64,000 bases of DNA from Trichococcus patagoniensis (GCF_003051085.1 NZ_QAOM01000015.1:1-64000), one strand, 5' to 3'. Positions 1 to 8,818 are shown, counted from the stretch's first letter. Translations and numbers: made by a program. Notes: generated by a model from the sequence alone, not told the origin.

Positions 1-23
1 TTTTTGTTGGTTTTTTCTCCAAA

Positions 24-365
24 TCAATCATACAAAAAATTTGGGGTTGTTTGTATTTTTATGCCCTGAGGGGCGTGAAAAGTTGTAAAGTGGTGATAAT
101 TCATCAAGTCACCTAAAATCGCTCCGATTACCGTGGCAAGCATGACTATCGGCAAACTCAATTTGGAACCGCTCAAAGAAGCCATAGCACCTGCAGCAAA
201 CAATAGGGAATCGCCTGGCAAGAAAGGAAACACCACTATGCCTGTTTCGACAAAGACAATCAGAAACAAAATGACATACGTCCATGCCCCAAAATGATTG
301 ACCATCAAAACCAAATTTTGATCAATATGCAAAATAAAATCTAACAATCCCATGATAATGTTCAT
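24..365 (-). pseudogene. Truncated DedA family membrane protein (5' part only)
   Basis: The first 90 or so residues look like the N-terminal half of a DedA/SNARE-associated membrane protein. An amphipathic start is followed by a membrane segment and the typical FLPGDSLLFAAGA stretch, then a second hydrophobic segment ending in ILGDLMNY. Family members are usually about 200 residues and continue into an IGKR-like region. Here the frame runs into 23 unrelated residues and stops. The start is well supported by AGGAG seven bases upstream of the ATG. The second half is missing, so this is probably a broken gene, perhaps cut by an insertion or deletion at the window edge. What lies left of position 1 is not visible. 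Confidence 0.75.
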
Positions 366-446
366 AATAAAACTCCTATGATTAAAATTATTTATCCAAC
401 GGTACCGAAAAACAGCGGCTCCTTCTGCGGCTCGAAACTACTCTTT

Positions 447-1160
447 TTACGCATTGAATCGATACCCTGCGCCCCAGATGGTTTCGATGTATTTGGGGTT
501 GCTGTTGTCCTCTTCAATTTTTTCCCGTATGCGGTTGATATGCACCGTTACGGTCGCACCATCGCCGAGGTAATCATATCCCCATATTTTTTCAACAAGA
601 TGTTCTTTGGAGAAAACCCTGTTCGGATTGTTTGCCAGAAATGACAGTAACTCAAACTCTTTATTCACTAATTTCACTTCTTGATCGCCCTTATAGACTT
701 TCCGGCTCTTCGTCATGATGCGCAGTTTTCCTGCACGGATAACGCCTTCTTCGTTTTCCGCTCTTCCTTCAGGTCCGGCATTTTTTAAACGCTCATACAT
801 TTTCAAATGCGATTTCACACGGGCGACCAATTCTGCTGGGTCGAATGGTTTTGCGATGTAATCATCGGCCCCCAAGCCGAGCCCCCTCACCTTATCGACC
901 GATTCCGTTTTAGCCGTCACCATCAGAATGGGGATATCGACCCGGTCTCGGATTTCGCGGCAAATATCGTAGCCGTTCTTGCCCGGCAGCATCAAATCCA
1001 AAATAAGCAGGTTGTAATCTCCCTTCAGAACCCTTTCAACTGCAAGAAGCCCGTCCGAAAGGATATCCACTTCGTAACCACTGATTTCCAGATAATCCCG
1101 CTCCAGCATTGCAATTTCTTCTTCGTCTTCAACAAGTAATATTTTGGTCAATTCACTCAC
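447..1160 (-). CDS. OmpR/PhoB family response regulator
   Basis: This is a cytoplasmic DNA-binding response regulator of 237 residues, the normal length for the OmpR class. The receiver domain (about residues 5-115) has the acidic pair E11/D12, the phospho-acceptor Asp55 in LILDLMLPG, Thr82 and Lys104. A winged-helix domain fills residues 140-237 and ends in YIETIWGAGYRF. Translation starts at a GTG whose last two bases and the next base overlap the TGA of the sensor kinase gene (GTGA), so the two are translationally coupled. The kinase comes first in the operon, which is the less common order. Its target genes cannot be read from the sequence. Confidence 0.95.
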   Translation of the reverse strand: MSELTKILLVEDEEEIAMLERDYLEISGYEVDILSDGLLAVERVLKGDYNLLILDLMLPGKNGYDICREIRDRVDIPILMVTAKTESVDKVRGLGLGADDYIAKPFDPAELVARVKSHLKMYERLKNAGPEGRAENEEGVIRAGKLRIMTKSRKVYKGDQEVKLVNKEFELLSFLANNPNRVFSKEHLVEKIWGYDYLGDGATVTVHINRIREKIEEDNSNPKYIETIWGAGYRFNA

Positions 1161-2626
1161 CCTTTTCCTTCCCGTTTTACCCTAGGCAGTGTAATGGTAA
1201 TCCGAAGGCCATCATGGTTTTCGGCCTTCACGCTGCCGCCGTGCTGCTCGACGATATACTTCACGATGTAGAGGCCCAACCCATTGCCTTCTTTTGTTGT
1301 GCTTCTTGCTTCATCCACACGATAGAATTGCTCAAATAACAGGTCTATTTTTTCGGCAGGCACGCCATCGCCATCGTCCTGGATGATGATCACCTCTTCA
1401 TCTGACTGCGTGACTAGACTGAACCTGATCTGTGACCATTCTTTACTGCGGTACTTGATGCTGTTTTCGACAATATTGGCAAGGACACGATGCATCTGTT
1501 CGGGATCCAATTGGACAAAATGGTCGCTCCCAGAACTTTGCAATGCGATTTCGGCGTGCGTTTCTTCTTTTTCGATGTTGAACGCAGCCACAAATCCCTT
1601 TAAATATGCATCCAGATCCGTCTCCACGAAATGGAGCGGCATATTGCCTGTTTCCATTTTCGAGAAAAAAAATAGTTTTTGCAAGAGTATGTCCATCTCA
1701 CAAGCCTTGCGATAGGCGACGTCCAGATACTTTTCTCTTTTTTCCGGAGTGTTTGCCACTCCGTCCTGCACCCCTTTGATGTAACCCTTAACTGAAGTCA
1801 GTGGGGTCCTTAGATCGTGGGAGATTCCCGAAATCATATTTGTCCGGGCTTTTTCATATTTTTGATTTTGCTCAAGGGTTGCCTTTACTTGGATTTGCAT
1901 GCTGTTGAATGAATCGCAGACATCCTTTAGTTCCTCTTCTTCCACTCCAGTGATTTCTTCATCAAAATTGCCCGTTTGGATCCGTTTTGCGCCATCGGCT
2001 AGCCTTTGAATCGGTGACATGATTTGCCTTATCATCAATTGGGATAAAAACATGCTGAAAAGTATGATGGCAAATATGGCTGCCACGACGATGGCTACTG
2101 CCGAGGCGCCGATTGTGACCAAGGAACCAAAATTTAAATTGCCTAAAATACCCAGTTCTGTTGACCCGGTGGCAATAAAGGTTATTTTTTCACCATTTTG
2201 CTCAACTGTCCGAATCACGATGGTTGCTCCGATTCGCTGAATGAACGTATCCCGCTCTTTATTCTTTAAGCTGTCTATATTCACGTACTTGTTCAAATAT
2301 CTGCTTTCATCTTTCTCAAGATTGGAAAAAACAATCTTATCCTGATTTAATGCCATCACATGGTAGCCATCCTTTTTGACGAGTTGCTCCAAATCTTTTT
2401 GTGATTGCACATCCGTCAAAAGCATATTCACATCTACAGCATCCAATGTCGTTTCCACGCTCGTAACCAAATTTTCGACGGATGCGATCTTGCTATCGCT
2501 TGGTATGATAATATTCTGTACGAGCTCCAAAAAGCCCCATGCAAAAGCCGCCATCAGCACAACCGGAAAGACCACCATCACTAAGTTCGAGAGGAACAAT
2601 TTTCTTTTCATTGTTTTTTTTCGCAT
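1157..2626 (-). CDS. Membrane sensor histidine kinase
   Basis: This is the partner kinase of the response regulator that overlaps its 3' end. I chose the ATG at 2626 because GGAG lies seven bases upstream; this gives 489 residues. There is an N-terminal membrane segment (about 10-35), an extracytoplasmic sensor region of about 130 residues without a recognised fold, and a second membrane segment near 180-205. A HAMP linker follows, then the phospho-acceptor box GISHDLRTPLTSVKG and an HATPase domain with N, G1 (DDGDGV) and G2 (GNGLGLYI) boxes. The signal is unknown. The sensor region has no cysteine or PAS motif that would hint at a ligand. Confidence 0.95.
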   Translation of the reverse strand: MRKKTMKRKLFLSNLVMVVFPVVLMAAFAWGFLELVQNIIIPSDSKIASVENLVTSVETTLDAVDVNMLLTDVQSQKDLEQLVKKDGYHVMALNQDKIVFSNLEKDESRYLNKYVNIDSLKNKERDTFIQRIGATIVIRTVEQNGEKITFIATGSTELGILGNLNFGSLVTIGASAVAIVVAAIFAIILFSMFLSQLMIRQIMSPIQRLADGAKRIQTGNFDEEITGVEEEELKDVCDSFNSMQIQVKATLEQNQKYEKARTNMISGISHDLRTPLTSVKGYIKGVQDGVANTPEKREKYLDVAYRKACEMDILLQKLFFFSKMETGNMPLHFVETDLDAYLKGFVAAFNIEKEETHAEIALQSSGSDHFVQLDPEQMHRVLANIVENSIKYRSKEWSQIRFSLVTQSDEEVIIIQDDGDGVPAEKIDLLFEQFYRVDEARSTTKEGNGLGLYIVKYIVEQHGGSVKAENHDGLRITITLPRVKREGKG

Positions 2627-2813
2627 ATCATTTCTCCATTCACGGTGCAAATATCGGCGCATGGCTTTTTTGCCTCTTCAAATGCTTTCCGTATAAGTAT
2701 AGCAACTATATATAAACAATTCCTAAACTCACATTAAATCTGCCAGATTATTTTGCTCGAAGGGGCTGTCTCTTTGCGCTAGATCCCAAAGACGTATCAA
2801 AAAAATATCGGAT

Positions 2814-3002
2814 AATGTTGGATAATAGCGAAGAATCCGGCATCCGCAGCACCTCTGCATCAAAAATTGTCGGATAACTACGGAGAATCCGACAATCAGG
2901 GCCTGTCTGCACCGAAAGTTGTCGGATAACTACAGAGAATCCGACAACTTATGCCTGCCTCTATCGAAAGTTGTCGGATAATATCCGAAAATCCGACAAC
3001 TT
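2814..3002. repeat. Hairpin array A1: four units, 52-bp period
   Basis: Four tandem units start at about 2814 (degenerate), 2866, 2918 and 2970. Each is a 31-bp imperfect palindrome whose arms are GTTGTCGGAT and ATCCGACAAC, with an 11-base loop and a 21-bp spacer. The array sits between the terminator of the ClC gene and the start of the kinase gene. The spacing is exactly 52 bp for the three good copies. Confidence 0.9.
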
Positions 3003-3015
3003 TCGATAAGGGCTA

Positions 3016-3044
3016 TAAAAAAAGCTGTCTCATTTCGAGACAAC
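3016..3044 (-). terminator. Terminator of the ClC gene
   Basis: On the minus strand the hairpin TGTCTC/GAGACA is followed by a run of seven T. It lies about 40 bp after the stop codon of the ClC gene and directly before array A1. Confidence 0.8.
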
Positions 3045-3084
3045 CTCCTCTAATAATAAATGCTCACCATATTTTTCCGAATCA

Positions 3085-4302
3085 TCAACGCAAATGATCG
3101 ATCTTTGCTTTTTCCTGCGCATATATGGAGTGCCCATTGTTGAATGCGTAGGCTACCGACACAATCGCAAAAAAATACGGCAGCGTGTCGTATCCGAACA
3201 CTTCGACGCCGATGAAGATTGGCGCGATGAAAGTATTCGTCGCGGAGGCGAAGACACTCGCGTATCCCAGAGCGGCCACAAATTCCGGCGGCAAGCCGAA
3301 CAGCGGCGCCAACCAATAACCCAAGCTTGCGCCGATCGAGAACAGCGGTGTGACTTCGCCGCCCTGGAATCCCGCTGCCAAAGTCACTATCGTAAGCACC
3401 AACTTCAACACCCAATCGTAACTGTAGATTGTGCCCGCTTCAAAACTGGCGCTGATCAGGTTGGTGCCCAAGCCCGAGTAACGCCCCATATGCAACGCAA
3501 ACAGCGAAATGGTCAATAGCACGCCCACAACAAAAATCCTTCTGTAAGGATCTGTTATCTTTTGCGCCAGCCAGCCCTTCGTGTTCTTCAGCAATTTGGC
3601 GAACAAGCCACCAATCGCCCCGAAGACGATGCCCAAAAGGACGACTTTCCCAGCAAAAGATAAGTCAACCGGCAAATCCACATTCAAGTCTACCGAGAAT
3701 TTTTCCAATCCGAGGAAATGCGAGGTATAGGCTGCCGCAAAGGCGCTTAACGCTGCGGGGAAAAGCGCGCGGTATTCAATCGCACCGACCATCAGCACCT
3801 CCAAGGCGAAGAATGTCGCCGCCATCGGTGTCTGGAACAAGCCCGCAAACCCGGCAGCCATCCCGGCAACCAGCAGGATTTTTTTCGAATCCTGGAAATG
3901 GATTTTTTTGCCGAAGGTATAGCCCACGGTCGCTCCGATCTGGACGGCCACACCTTCCCGGCCGGCGCTGCCGCCGAAAAGATGGGTCAGCCAAGTACCG
4001 CCGATGACCAGCGGAACCAGCCGTTTTGGGATTTCTTCATCCTGCTTGTTCCCCGCAGTGAAGACGAGCCCCATCCCCTTACTGCTGTTTTTTCCGAATT
4101 TCTGGTAGACATGGACGATTGCCAAGCCGGCGACTGCCAAAAACGGCAGCAACCAGGCGATGTGCTGCCCGCGGAACTGCGTGATCAAAATAAGTACTTC
4201 GCCAAACAAGGCATCCAAAGCTCCCACAATTATGCCCATTGCGATCGCTGCCATCCCGTAAAAAATTATTTCTTGATAAACCACTGATTTTTTTAGTTCC
4301 AT
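3085..4302 (-). CDS. ClC-family chloride channel or H+/Cl- (or F-) antiporter
   Basis: This integral membrane protein has about 405 residues, at the short end for ClC proteins, and no C-terminal CBS domains. The family filter GREGV, with the gating glutamate, sits near residue 118 within GGSAGREGVAVQIGA. The later GFQGGEVTPLFSIGA matches the conserved GGxFxP-type filter. The first filter motif near residue 75 (SSKGMGLVF) departs from the usual GSGIP, which is also seen in fluoride-type ClC branches, so the transported ion is uncertain. The second ATG (4302) is preferred because AAGGA is eight bases upstream. The gene is monocistronic, with its own terminator. Confidence 0.88.
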   Translation of the reverse strand: MELKKSVVYQEIIFYGMAAIAMGIIVGALDALFGEVLILITQFRGQHIAWLLPFLAVAGLAIVHVYQKFGKNSSKGMGLVFTAGNKQDEEIPKRLVPLVIGGTWLTHLFGGSAGREGVAVQIGATVGYTFGKKIHFQDSKKILLVAGMAAGFAGLFQTPMAATFFALEVLMVGAIEYRALFPAALSAFAAAYTSHFLGLEKFSVDLNVDLPVDLSFAGKVVLLGIVFGAIGGLFAKLLKNTKGWLAQKITDPYRRIFVVGVLLTISLFALHMGRYSGLGTNLISASFEAGTIYSYDWVLKLVLTIVTLAAGFQGGEVTPLFSIGASLGYWLAPLFGLPPEFVAALGYASVFASATNTFIAPIFIGVEVFGYDTLPYFFAIVSVAYAFNNGHSIYAQEKAKIDHLR

Positions 4303-4450
4303 TGTCATATTCCTTCTTCAAACACTTATTTTCGCTGCGCCACTGCAGAGATATCTTCCAATGATAATACCACGAAACCGATTGGGATGCCTGAAAATTA
4401 TTGCCCGAACCGAACGCAATATTCGGACATACCACCGACACGGAAACAAC

Positions 4451-4507
4451 AAAAAAAGCCCGGAATCCGCTGCCTCAACAACTGTGAGACAGGGATTCCG
4501 AACTTTT
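4451..4507 (-). terminator. Terminator after the 43-residue small gene
   Basis: The arms CGGAATCC and GGATTCCG enclose a partly paired loop and are followed on the minus strand by GGGC and seven T. It lies about 40 bp downstream of the small gene. Confidence 0.8.
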
Positions 4508-4546
4508 TATTTTGCAACTCCCCATTCCTAGGGAGCCACTTGGACC

Positions 4547-4678
4547 TTATTTGCCGCTTGTTTGCGCTTGTTTTCTTTTCAAACGCTCTTGTTTGCGCAT
4601 GTCGATCTCTTTGTAATACGCTTCCCATGATATTTCAATAGTCACGTTCTGCGAATTCGTATAGACGATGTTCTTCAT
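4547..4678 (-). CDS. Small hypothetical protein, 43 residues
   Basis: This short reading frame starts MKNIVYTNSQNVTIEISW and ends in a lysine- and arginine-rich tail (MRKQERLKRKQAQTSGK). It has a strong ribosome binding site, AAGGAG, seven bases before the ATG, and a good terminator about 40 bp downstream, so it looks like a complete one-gene transcript. There is no signal peptide or membrane segment. The first half could form a short beta strand and the second half a charged helix. A perfect 7-bp inverted repeat (TAGCGTA/TACGCTA, 4698-4721) lies just upstream and could be an operator or a leader hairpin. I do not recognise the family. Confidence 0.65.
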   Translation of the reverse strand: MKNIVYTNSQNVTIEISWEAYYKEIDMRKQERLKRKQAQTSGK

Positions 4679-4697
4679 ATATTTCTTGCTCCTTCTT

Positions 4698-4721
4698 TAG
4701 CGTAACCATATGCGTACGCTA
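4698..4721. promoter_or_regulatory. Inverted repeat upstream of the small gene
   Basis: The arms TAGCGTA and TACGCTA are separated by ten bases and lie about 20 bp before the small gene's start codon, just upstream of its AAGGAG. It could act as an operator or as a translation-controlling hairpin. No regulator gene is adjacent. Confidence 0.4.
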
Positions 4722-4771
4722 CTATCTTTCAACCTCCTCATATATCCTTTTTTTCTGTACTTAGAGAAATC

Positions 4772-5065
4772 AAAAAGGCACTCAATCGAGTACCTTTTGC
4801 ATCTCTACTTATTATCATAAGAAAGAAAAAGGTATTCCTGTACAGGAATCGCGGCTTTTTCACTATCAAATCTAAATCTTGGAAATTCATGTTGCGGGCA
4901 CCAGCATGTGGCGCTACAGAATAAATTTAACTTCGCTTATTTTTGGTTCCGTTTGCCTGCAGCATCCGCTGCAGAATAGAGAAAAGCCTTGGTTCCATAC
5001 ATATTAGTTGCATATGTTCTTGGACGTTGAAAGGTAACTATAACACGAATATCCGTTCGGTGCAA
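4772..5065 (-). ncRNA. Possible small RNA transcript with promoter and terminator
   Basis: A near-consensus promoter faces the minus direction: TTGCAC at 5060-5065, a 17-bp spacer and TATAGT at 5037-5042. About 250 bases downstream a hairpin (AAGGTACTC/GAGTGCCTT, 4772-4798) followed by five T looks like a terminator. A perfect 16-bp palindrome (4834-4849) lies inside the transcript. The only reading frame is a 28-residue one from an ATG at 5013 without a ribosome binding site, so a non-coding RNA is the simpler reading. The transcript could also be a leader of the downstream 43-residue gene. Confidence 0.35.
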
Positions 5066-5109
5066 GTATTTTTTTCACCATGTGCAAACAGCAGAACCAT
5101 TTCAGGTGA

Positions 5110-5859
5110 TCAGTGCTTGTTCATCCCCTGTCTTTCGACGAAGTCATGCATGTACATGCGCTGCGGCTGCGCCAGCATGTTGGCCATCTGGCTGGTCCAA
5201 GTATCCGAACGCTCGCCACCGGTCCGGGCGACATAATAGTCTGCGATTTCCTGGTTGTACTGCTCAAGTTGGACTTTGTACACTGCTTCATCCTGCTGAT
5301 ACTCATTTTCATGATAGACATGTTCCAGAGGCAGGCGCGGCTTCTGGTCGTTGATGCAGGTCGGGTAGCCCACCGCCAAGCCGAACAGCGGCAATACTTT
5401 GTCCGGGATCTTCAAAAGATCGCGCACTTTTTCGAGATCGTTCCGTAACCCGCCGACATAGCAGATGCCGAGTCCCATCGCTTCGGCAGCAAGTGCGGCA
5501 TTTTGGGCGGCCAGCGCCGCATCGATGACGCCTACCATGAATTTTTCGGTGCTTTCAAGCGACGCCGTGACATCTTTGCCTTCCATTTCGCCGATCACCG
5601 CATGACGATGCAAGTCAGCACAAAAAACGAAAAAGTGCCCGTTATCGGCGACGAAAGCTTGGTTGCGGGAGATTTTTGACAGTTCACGCTTTTTTTCGGG
5701 ATCCGTCACGCCGATGATGGAGTAGGCCTGCACAAAACTGGAGGTGGAAGCCGCTTGAGCGCTGCGGACGATCGTTTCGATCTGTCCTGGGCTCAAAGGC
5801 CGATTTTCAAAATCCCTTACCGTGCGGTGCGCCAGGATGCGCTCGATTGTTTCATTCAT
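5110..5859 (-). CDS. NADPH-dependent nitroreductase / flavin reductase (NfsA-NfrA family)
   Basis: This FMN-dependent oxidoreductase has 249 residues and reduces nitro compounds, quinones or flavins with NADPH. The N-terminus MNETIERILAHRTVRDFEN is typical of the NfsA/NfrA branch, with HRTVR contributing to FMN binding. ALAAEAMGLGICYVGGLRND near residue 130 is another family signature, and the total length fits. The ATG at 5859 is chosen because homologues begin at this point and GAGG lies about ten bases upstream. A promoter TTGGAC-N16-TATAAA can be read near 5905-5940. It stands alone between terminators. The physiological substrate is unknown. Confidence 0.9.
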   Translation of the reverse strand: MNETIERILAHRTVRDFENRPLSPGQIETIVRSAQAASTSSFVQAYSIIGVTDPEKKRELSKISRNQAFVADNGHFFVFCADLHRHAVIGEMEGKDVTASLESTEKFMVGVIDAALAAQNAALAAEAMGLGICYVGGLRNDLEKVRDLLKIPDKVLPLFGLAVGYPTCINDQKPRLPLEHVYHENEYQQDEAVYKVQLEQYNQEIADYYVARTGGERSDTWTSQMANMLAQPQRMYMHDFVERQGMNKH

Positions 5860-5962
5860 TAATTTTTTCCTCGCCTTCACAATAATTTTTCGAAATGATT
5901 ATGTTCATTTTATAGGAAGGAAGAAGCCGCGTCCAACCTGATGCTTTAGAAAAAAGCGCATG

Positions 5963-6005
5963 AAAAAGCCCCGCTCCTCCGCTGATTTCGTTCGGGAGTG
6001 GGGCT
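5963..6005 (-). terminator. Terminator of the YkvA-like gene
   Basis: The arms GCCCCACTCC and GGAGCGGGGC, followed by five T on the minus strand, lie just after the DUF1232 gene's stop codon. Confidence 0.8.
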
Positions 6006-6018
6006 ATAAGTTGCTGCA

Positions 6019-6300
6019 TCAGATTTTCTTGGCCTCTTTGATCGGGCGTTCGTTCTCTTTGTCTGGTGCATCCGAAAGGATCTTTTCAGCGATCAAAAAC
6101 AGGATCGGCAACAAAACGTCGTCCGCGTATCCTACCATCGGTAACATATCCGGCAAAAGGTCGATCGGGCTGATGATATAAAGAATGATCCCCGCTACCA
6201 TCCATTTTTTCTTGCCGTCGACTTTCGAATCGAACAGGGAAAGCACGAGTGACTTGATTTTATCAAACGGTGTCAGACTGGTTTTCTTTCTTACTTTCAT
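6019..6300 (-). CDS. DUF1232 (YkvA-like) small membrane protein
   Basis: This protein has 93 residues when started at the ATG at 6300, which has AAGG about ten bases upstream; a TTG 33 bases earlier is possible but lacks a better site. The core GIILYIISPIDLLPDMLPMVGYADD is the DUF1232 signature, with one hydrophobic helix followed by the conserved SPIDLLPD turn and an ADD motif. Members are small membrane proteins of unknown function. Its own promoter region lies upstream and a terminator follows. Confidence 0.88.
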   Translation of the reverse strand: MKVRKKTSLTPFDKIKSLVLSLFDSKVDGKKKWMVAGIILYIISPIDLLPDMLPMVGYADDVLLPILFLIAEKILSDAPDKENERPIKEAKKI

Positions 6301-6450
6301 TCTGCATTTTCCTTTGCTGATGGATTTTGACAACCTTTCCAGAGACGAATGGAGCTCCTTGTCTCAGCCGGTTATCGTGAACAAAGTATACTGCTTATCT
6401 AAAGTAAATGAATCAGTCTCAAGGATGATTTTATAGCCTGCCGAAATGCC

Positions 6451-7431
6451 TCAATTATGCCCTACGATCAAATGTGGCACATACGGTTCTTCCAAAAATG
6501 CGACTTCAGCATCCGTGAGCTTGACCGATAAGGCTTCCACCGGTTTTTCCAAGTGCTCAAGTTTCGTGGCGCCAATGACGGGCGCCACGACCGGGTCTTT
6601 CTGCAACAGCCAAGCCAACGCGATTTCGACGCGCGAAACGCCTCTGTCGGCGGCCACTTTAGCTAGCCGTTCGACGATGATCCGGTCCTTATCCGCGGTG
6701 GCGTCGTACTTCGAGCGCGCCACGTTGTCCGTTTCCATCCGTTTGGACGTTTCCGACCAATCGCGCGTCAAACGGCCGGATGCCATCGGGCTGTACGGGG
6801 TAACGGCAATCTTTTCATCCCGGCAAAGCGGCAGCATTTCCCGTTCCTCTTCGCGGTACAACAAATTCAGGTGATCCTGCATCGACACAAATCGAGTCCA
6901 GCCGTTCTTTTCCGCCACATGCAAAGCCTTTTGGAATTGCCAAGCATACATCGCGGAAGCCCCGATATAGCGCGCTTTTCCGGATTTCACCACATCATGC
7001 AAAGCTTCCATCGTCTCTTCGATCGGCGTGTTGTAATCCCAACGATGGATGATGAAGAGATCCACATAATCCATGTCCAACCGTTTCAGGCTGTTGTCGA
7101 TTTCGCTCAGGATGGACTTGCGGGACAGGCCGGAGCCGTTCGGGCCTTCGTGCATTTTCCCGTGGACTTTCGTGGCGATGACCACTTCATCACGCTTCGC
7201 AAAGTCCTTGATGGCTTTTCCAAGAATCTCTTCGCTTCTTCCCAAGGAATAAACATTCGCAGTGTCAAAGAAGTTTATGCCCAGATCCAACGCGTGTTTG
7301 ATGATCGGTCTGCTTTCCTCTTCCTTTAGTGCCCATTTGTGCACCCATGTATCCGGATCGCCGAAACTCATACAGCCCAAACAGATTCGGGATACATCCA
7401 TGCCCGTATTTCCAAATTTTACATATTCCAT
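6451..7431 (-). CDS. Aldo/keto reductase
   Basis: This is a cytoplasmic NADPH-dependent (beta/alpha)8-barrel reductase of 326 residues. The catalytic tetrad is visible as Asp56 (NFFDTANVY), Tyr61, Lys88 (IATKVHG) and His129 (FIIHRWD). The C-terminal part has the cofactor-binding stretch APVIGATKLEHLEKPVEAL. The DTWVHKW insert and the conserved WDYNTPIEETMEAL place it near the YhdN/voltage-channel-beta-like AKR branch, which reduces aldehydes and methylglyoxal. It lies just downstream of an MFS transporter on the same strand, about 100 bp away. Substrate is not predictable. Confidence 0.93.
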   Translation of the reverse strand: MEYVKFGNTGMDVSRICLGCMSFGDPDTWVHKWALKEEESRPIIKHALDLGINFFDTANVYSLGRSEEILGKAIKDFAKRDEVVIATKVHGKMHEGPNGSGLSRKSILSEIDNSLKRLDMDYVDLFIIHRWDYNTPIEETMEALHDVVKSGKARYIGASAMYAWQFQKALHVAEKNGWTRFVSMQDHLNLLYREEEREMLPLCRDEKIAVTPYSPMASGRLTRDWSETSKRMETDNVARSKYDATADKDRIIVERLAKVAADRGVSRVEIALAWLLQKDPVVAPVIGATKLEHLEKPVEALSVKLTDAEVAFLEEPYVPHLIVGHN

Positions 7432-7533
7432 CTTGCTGATACCTACCTTTCAAAATGAATTTCTGTTGTTCATACTCACTAGCGGCCTTGCAATGCGAGC
7501 GCTTACCGTTCGCTTTATCACTATGATAGCACT

Positions 7534-8706
7534 TTATCCACGCGACAGAAAATGATAGCCCGTTCCGATTGCACCAAAAACCAGCAAGAGCGCACCTTCC
7601 AGGAAAAAAATCCCCCGCTCGGAAGAAAGCCGGAAAATAGTCTCCATCACGACGATTCCGTATGGGGAAAAAGCTGCACCCAGATTGAAGCCGACCAACA
7701 GCAGCGAGGTCGCGGTGTTGGCATTGCCCGAAGCGGTGCTGTTCACCTTATTGAACAGATACGGGATAAAGTTCCGGAAAGAAAAACCGCAAAAAGCGGC
7801 GGCCAGTCCGGTAACCCAGACCGCGTTCGACAGACCGATCGTCACCAACGCCAACCCCATCCCAAACAGTGCGAAAGGCAATGTATATTTCCCGATGGCC
7901 GCGAAGACTCTTCCGAACAGAAAGCCTGCGGTCATCGCACCGATGCCGATCAAAGCAAGGATACCGCTCCCGTCCGTTGCATCGCCATAACCGTTTACCA
8001 GCATAAGTGGTGTTACCCGGACCGTGATTGTCATATAGAACATCACCGCCACAACGAGCAGCGCCAGGTAGCCGAGGACTTCCCTGCTCATCCTGTTGCG
8101 GCGTTTTCCTGGCAGATCTGACTCCTGATATTTTCCGGAAACGGCCTCTTGTTCAGAGGGTATATCCGGAACCAAGGTTGCAAATAAGAAAAGCGCCGGT
8201 AGGACGGAAAGATAGACCCAAAAAGACGTCTGCCAATCGATTTTCAGCAATTGACCCACTAAGAAGGATATGCTCATTCCGCCGATTCCTTCAAAAGCGC
8301 TCTGGAGACCGATCATGGCCGCCCTTTCGGCCCCCACGTACGAATAGCGGATGAAGCTGACCAACAAGGAATTGAAAAGCCCGATCCCCAGTCCGAAGAA
8401 TGCCCTGGAGATGAAAATAATCCAGAAATTGTGAATGAATATCGGAATCAATCCAGAAACCAGAACCGTAAGCAAGCCCAGCAGGACTGTCTTTTTATAG
8501 CCGATCCGTTGTGCAATGGCATGGCTGAACAACACCGAAAGGATAAGGAAAAGAGACGGCATCGTTGTCAAGGATTCCACCAATTGCAGCGGGATCTCCG
8601 GGAAGTCCCGTGCGATTGCAGGAACATTCACCGCGATGGCGCCGCCCGAAACGACAACGAATGAAGCTGACAGCAGCGCAAGCTTTTTGAGTGATTTCGT
8701 CTCCAT
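7534..8706 (-). CDS. MFS transporter, 12 membrane segments
   Basis: This is a major facilitator protein of 390 residues. The start METKSLKKLALLSASF (8706) is supported by AAAGGA eleven bases upstream. The segment QRIGYKKTVLLG between helices 2 and 3 matches the family A-motif loop, and SRAFFGLGIGLFNSLLVS is typical of helix 4. There is a polar central loop of about 30 residues near position 180 (SEQEAVSGKYQESDLPGKRR). A good promoter, TTGCGA-N17-TATAAG, lies near 8765-8795. The LysR regulator gene upstream points the same way and may control it. The substrate is unknown; drug or metabolite export is the usual role of this type. Confidence 0.9.
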   Translation of the reverse strand: METKSLKKLALLSASFVVVSGGAIAVNVPAIARDFPEIPLQLVESLTTMPSLFLILSVLFSHAIAQRIGYKKTVLLGLLTVLVSGLIPIFIHNFWIIFISRAFFGLGIGLFNSLLVSFIRYSYVGAERAAMIGLQSAFEGIGGMSISFLVGQLLKIDWQTSFWVYLSVLPALFLFATLVPDIPSEQEAVSGKYQESDLPGKRRNRMSREVLGYLALLVVAVMFYMTITVRVTPLMLVNGYGDATDGSGILALIGIGAMTAGFLFGRVFAAIGKYTLPFALFGMGLALVTIGLSNAVWVTGLAAAFCGFSFRNFIPYLFNKVNSTASGNANTATSLLLVGFNLGAAFSPYGIVVMETIFRLSSERGIFFLEGALLLVFGAIGTGYHFLSRG

Positions 8707-8764
8707 AAGCGTGTTTTTCCTTTCTGGTTGGATATGCCTGTACAGCATGCAACCATTTACTTAT

Positions 8765-8795
8765 ACCCATTTTAAAACGCGTTCGCAAAAAAAGA
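8765..8795 (-). promoter_or_regulatory. Promoter of the MFS gene
   Basis: TTGCGA, a 17-bp spacer and TATAAG are readable on the minus strand between the LysR stop and the MFS start. Confidence 0.55.
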
Positions 8796-8818
8796 TAATA
8801 GTTGTTTCGCATGATTGA

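Noticed and set aside
4690-4750. A 13-residue leader peptide (MRRLKDSSVRIWLR) before the 43-residue gene
   Set aside because: It is very short, its amino acids give no attenuation logic, and its ribosome binding site is weak.
4930-5013. A 28-residue protein (MQLICMEPRLFSILQ...) on the minus strand
   Set aside because: No ribosome binding site precedes the ATG and nothing else supports translation; the small-RNA reading is simpler.
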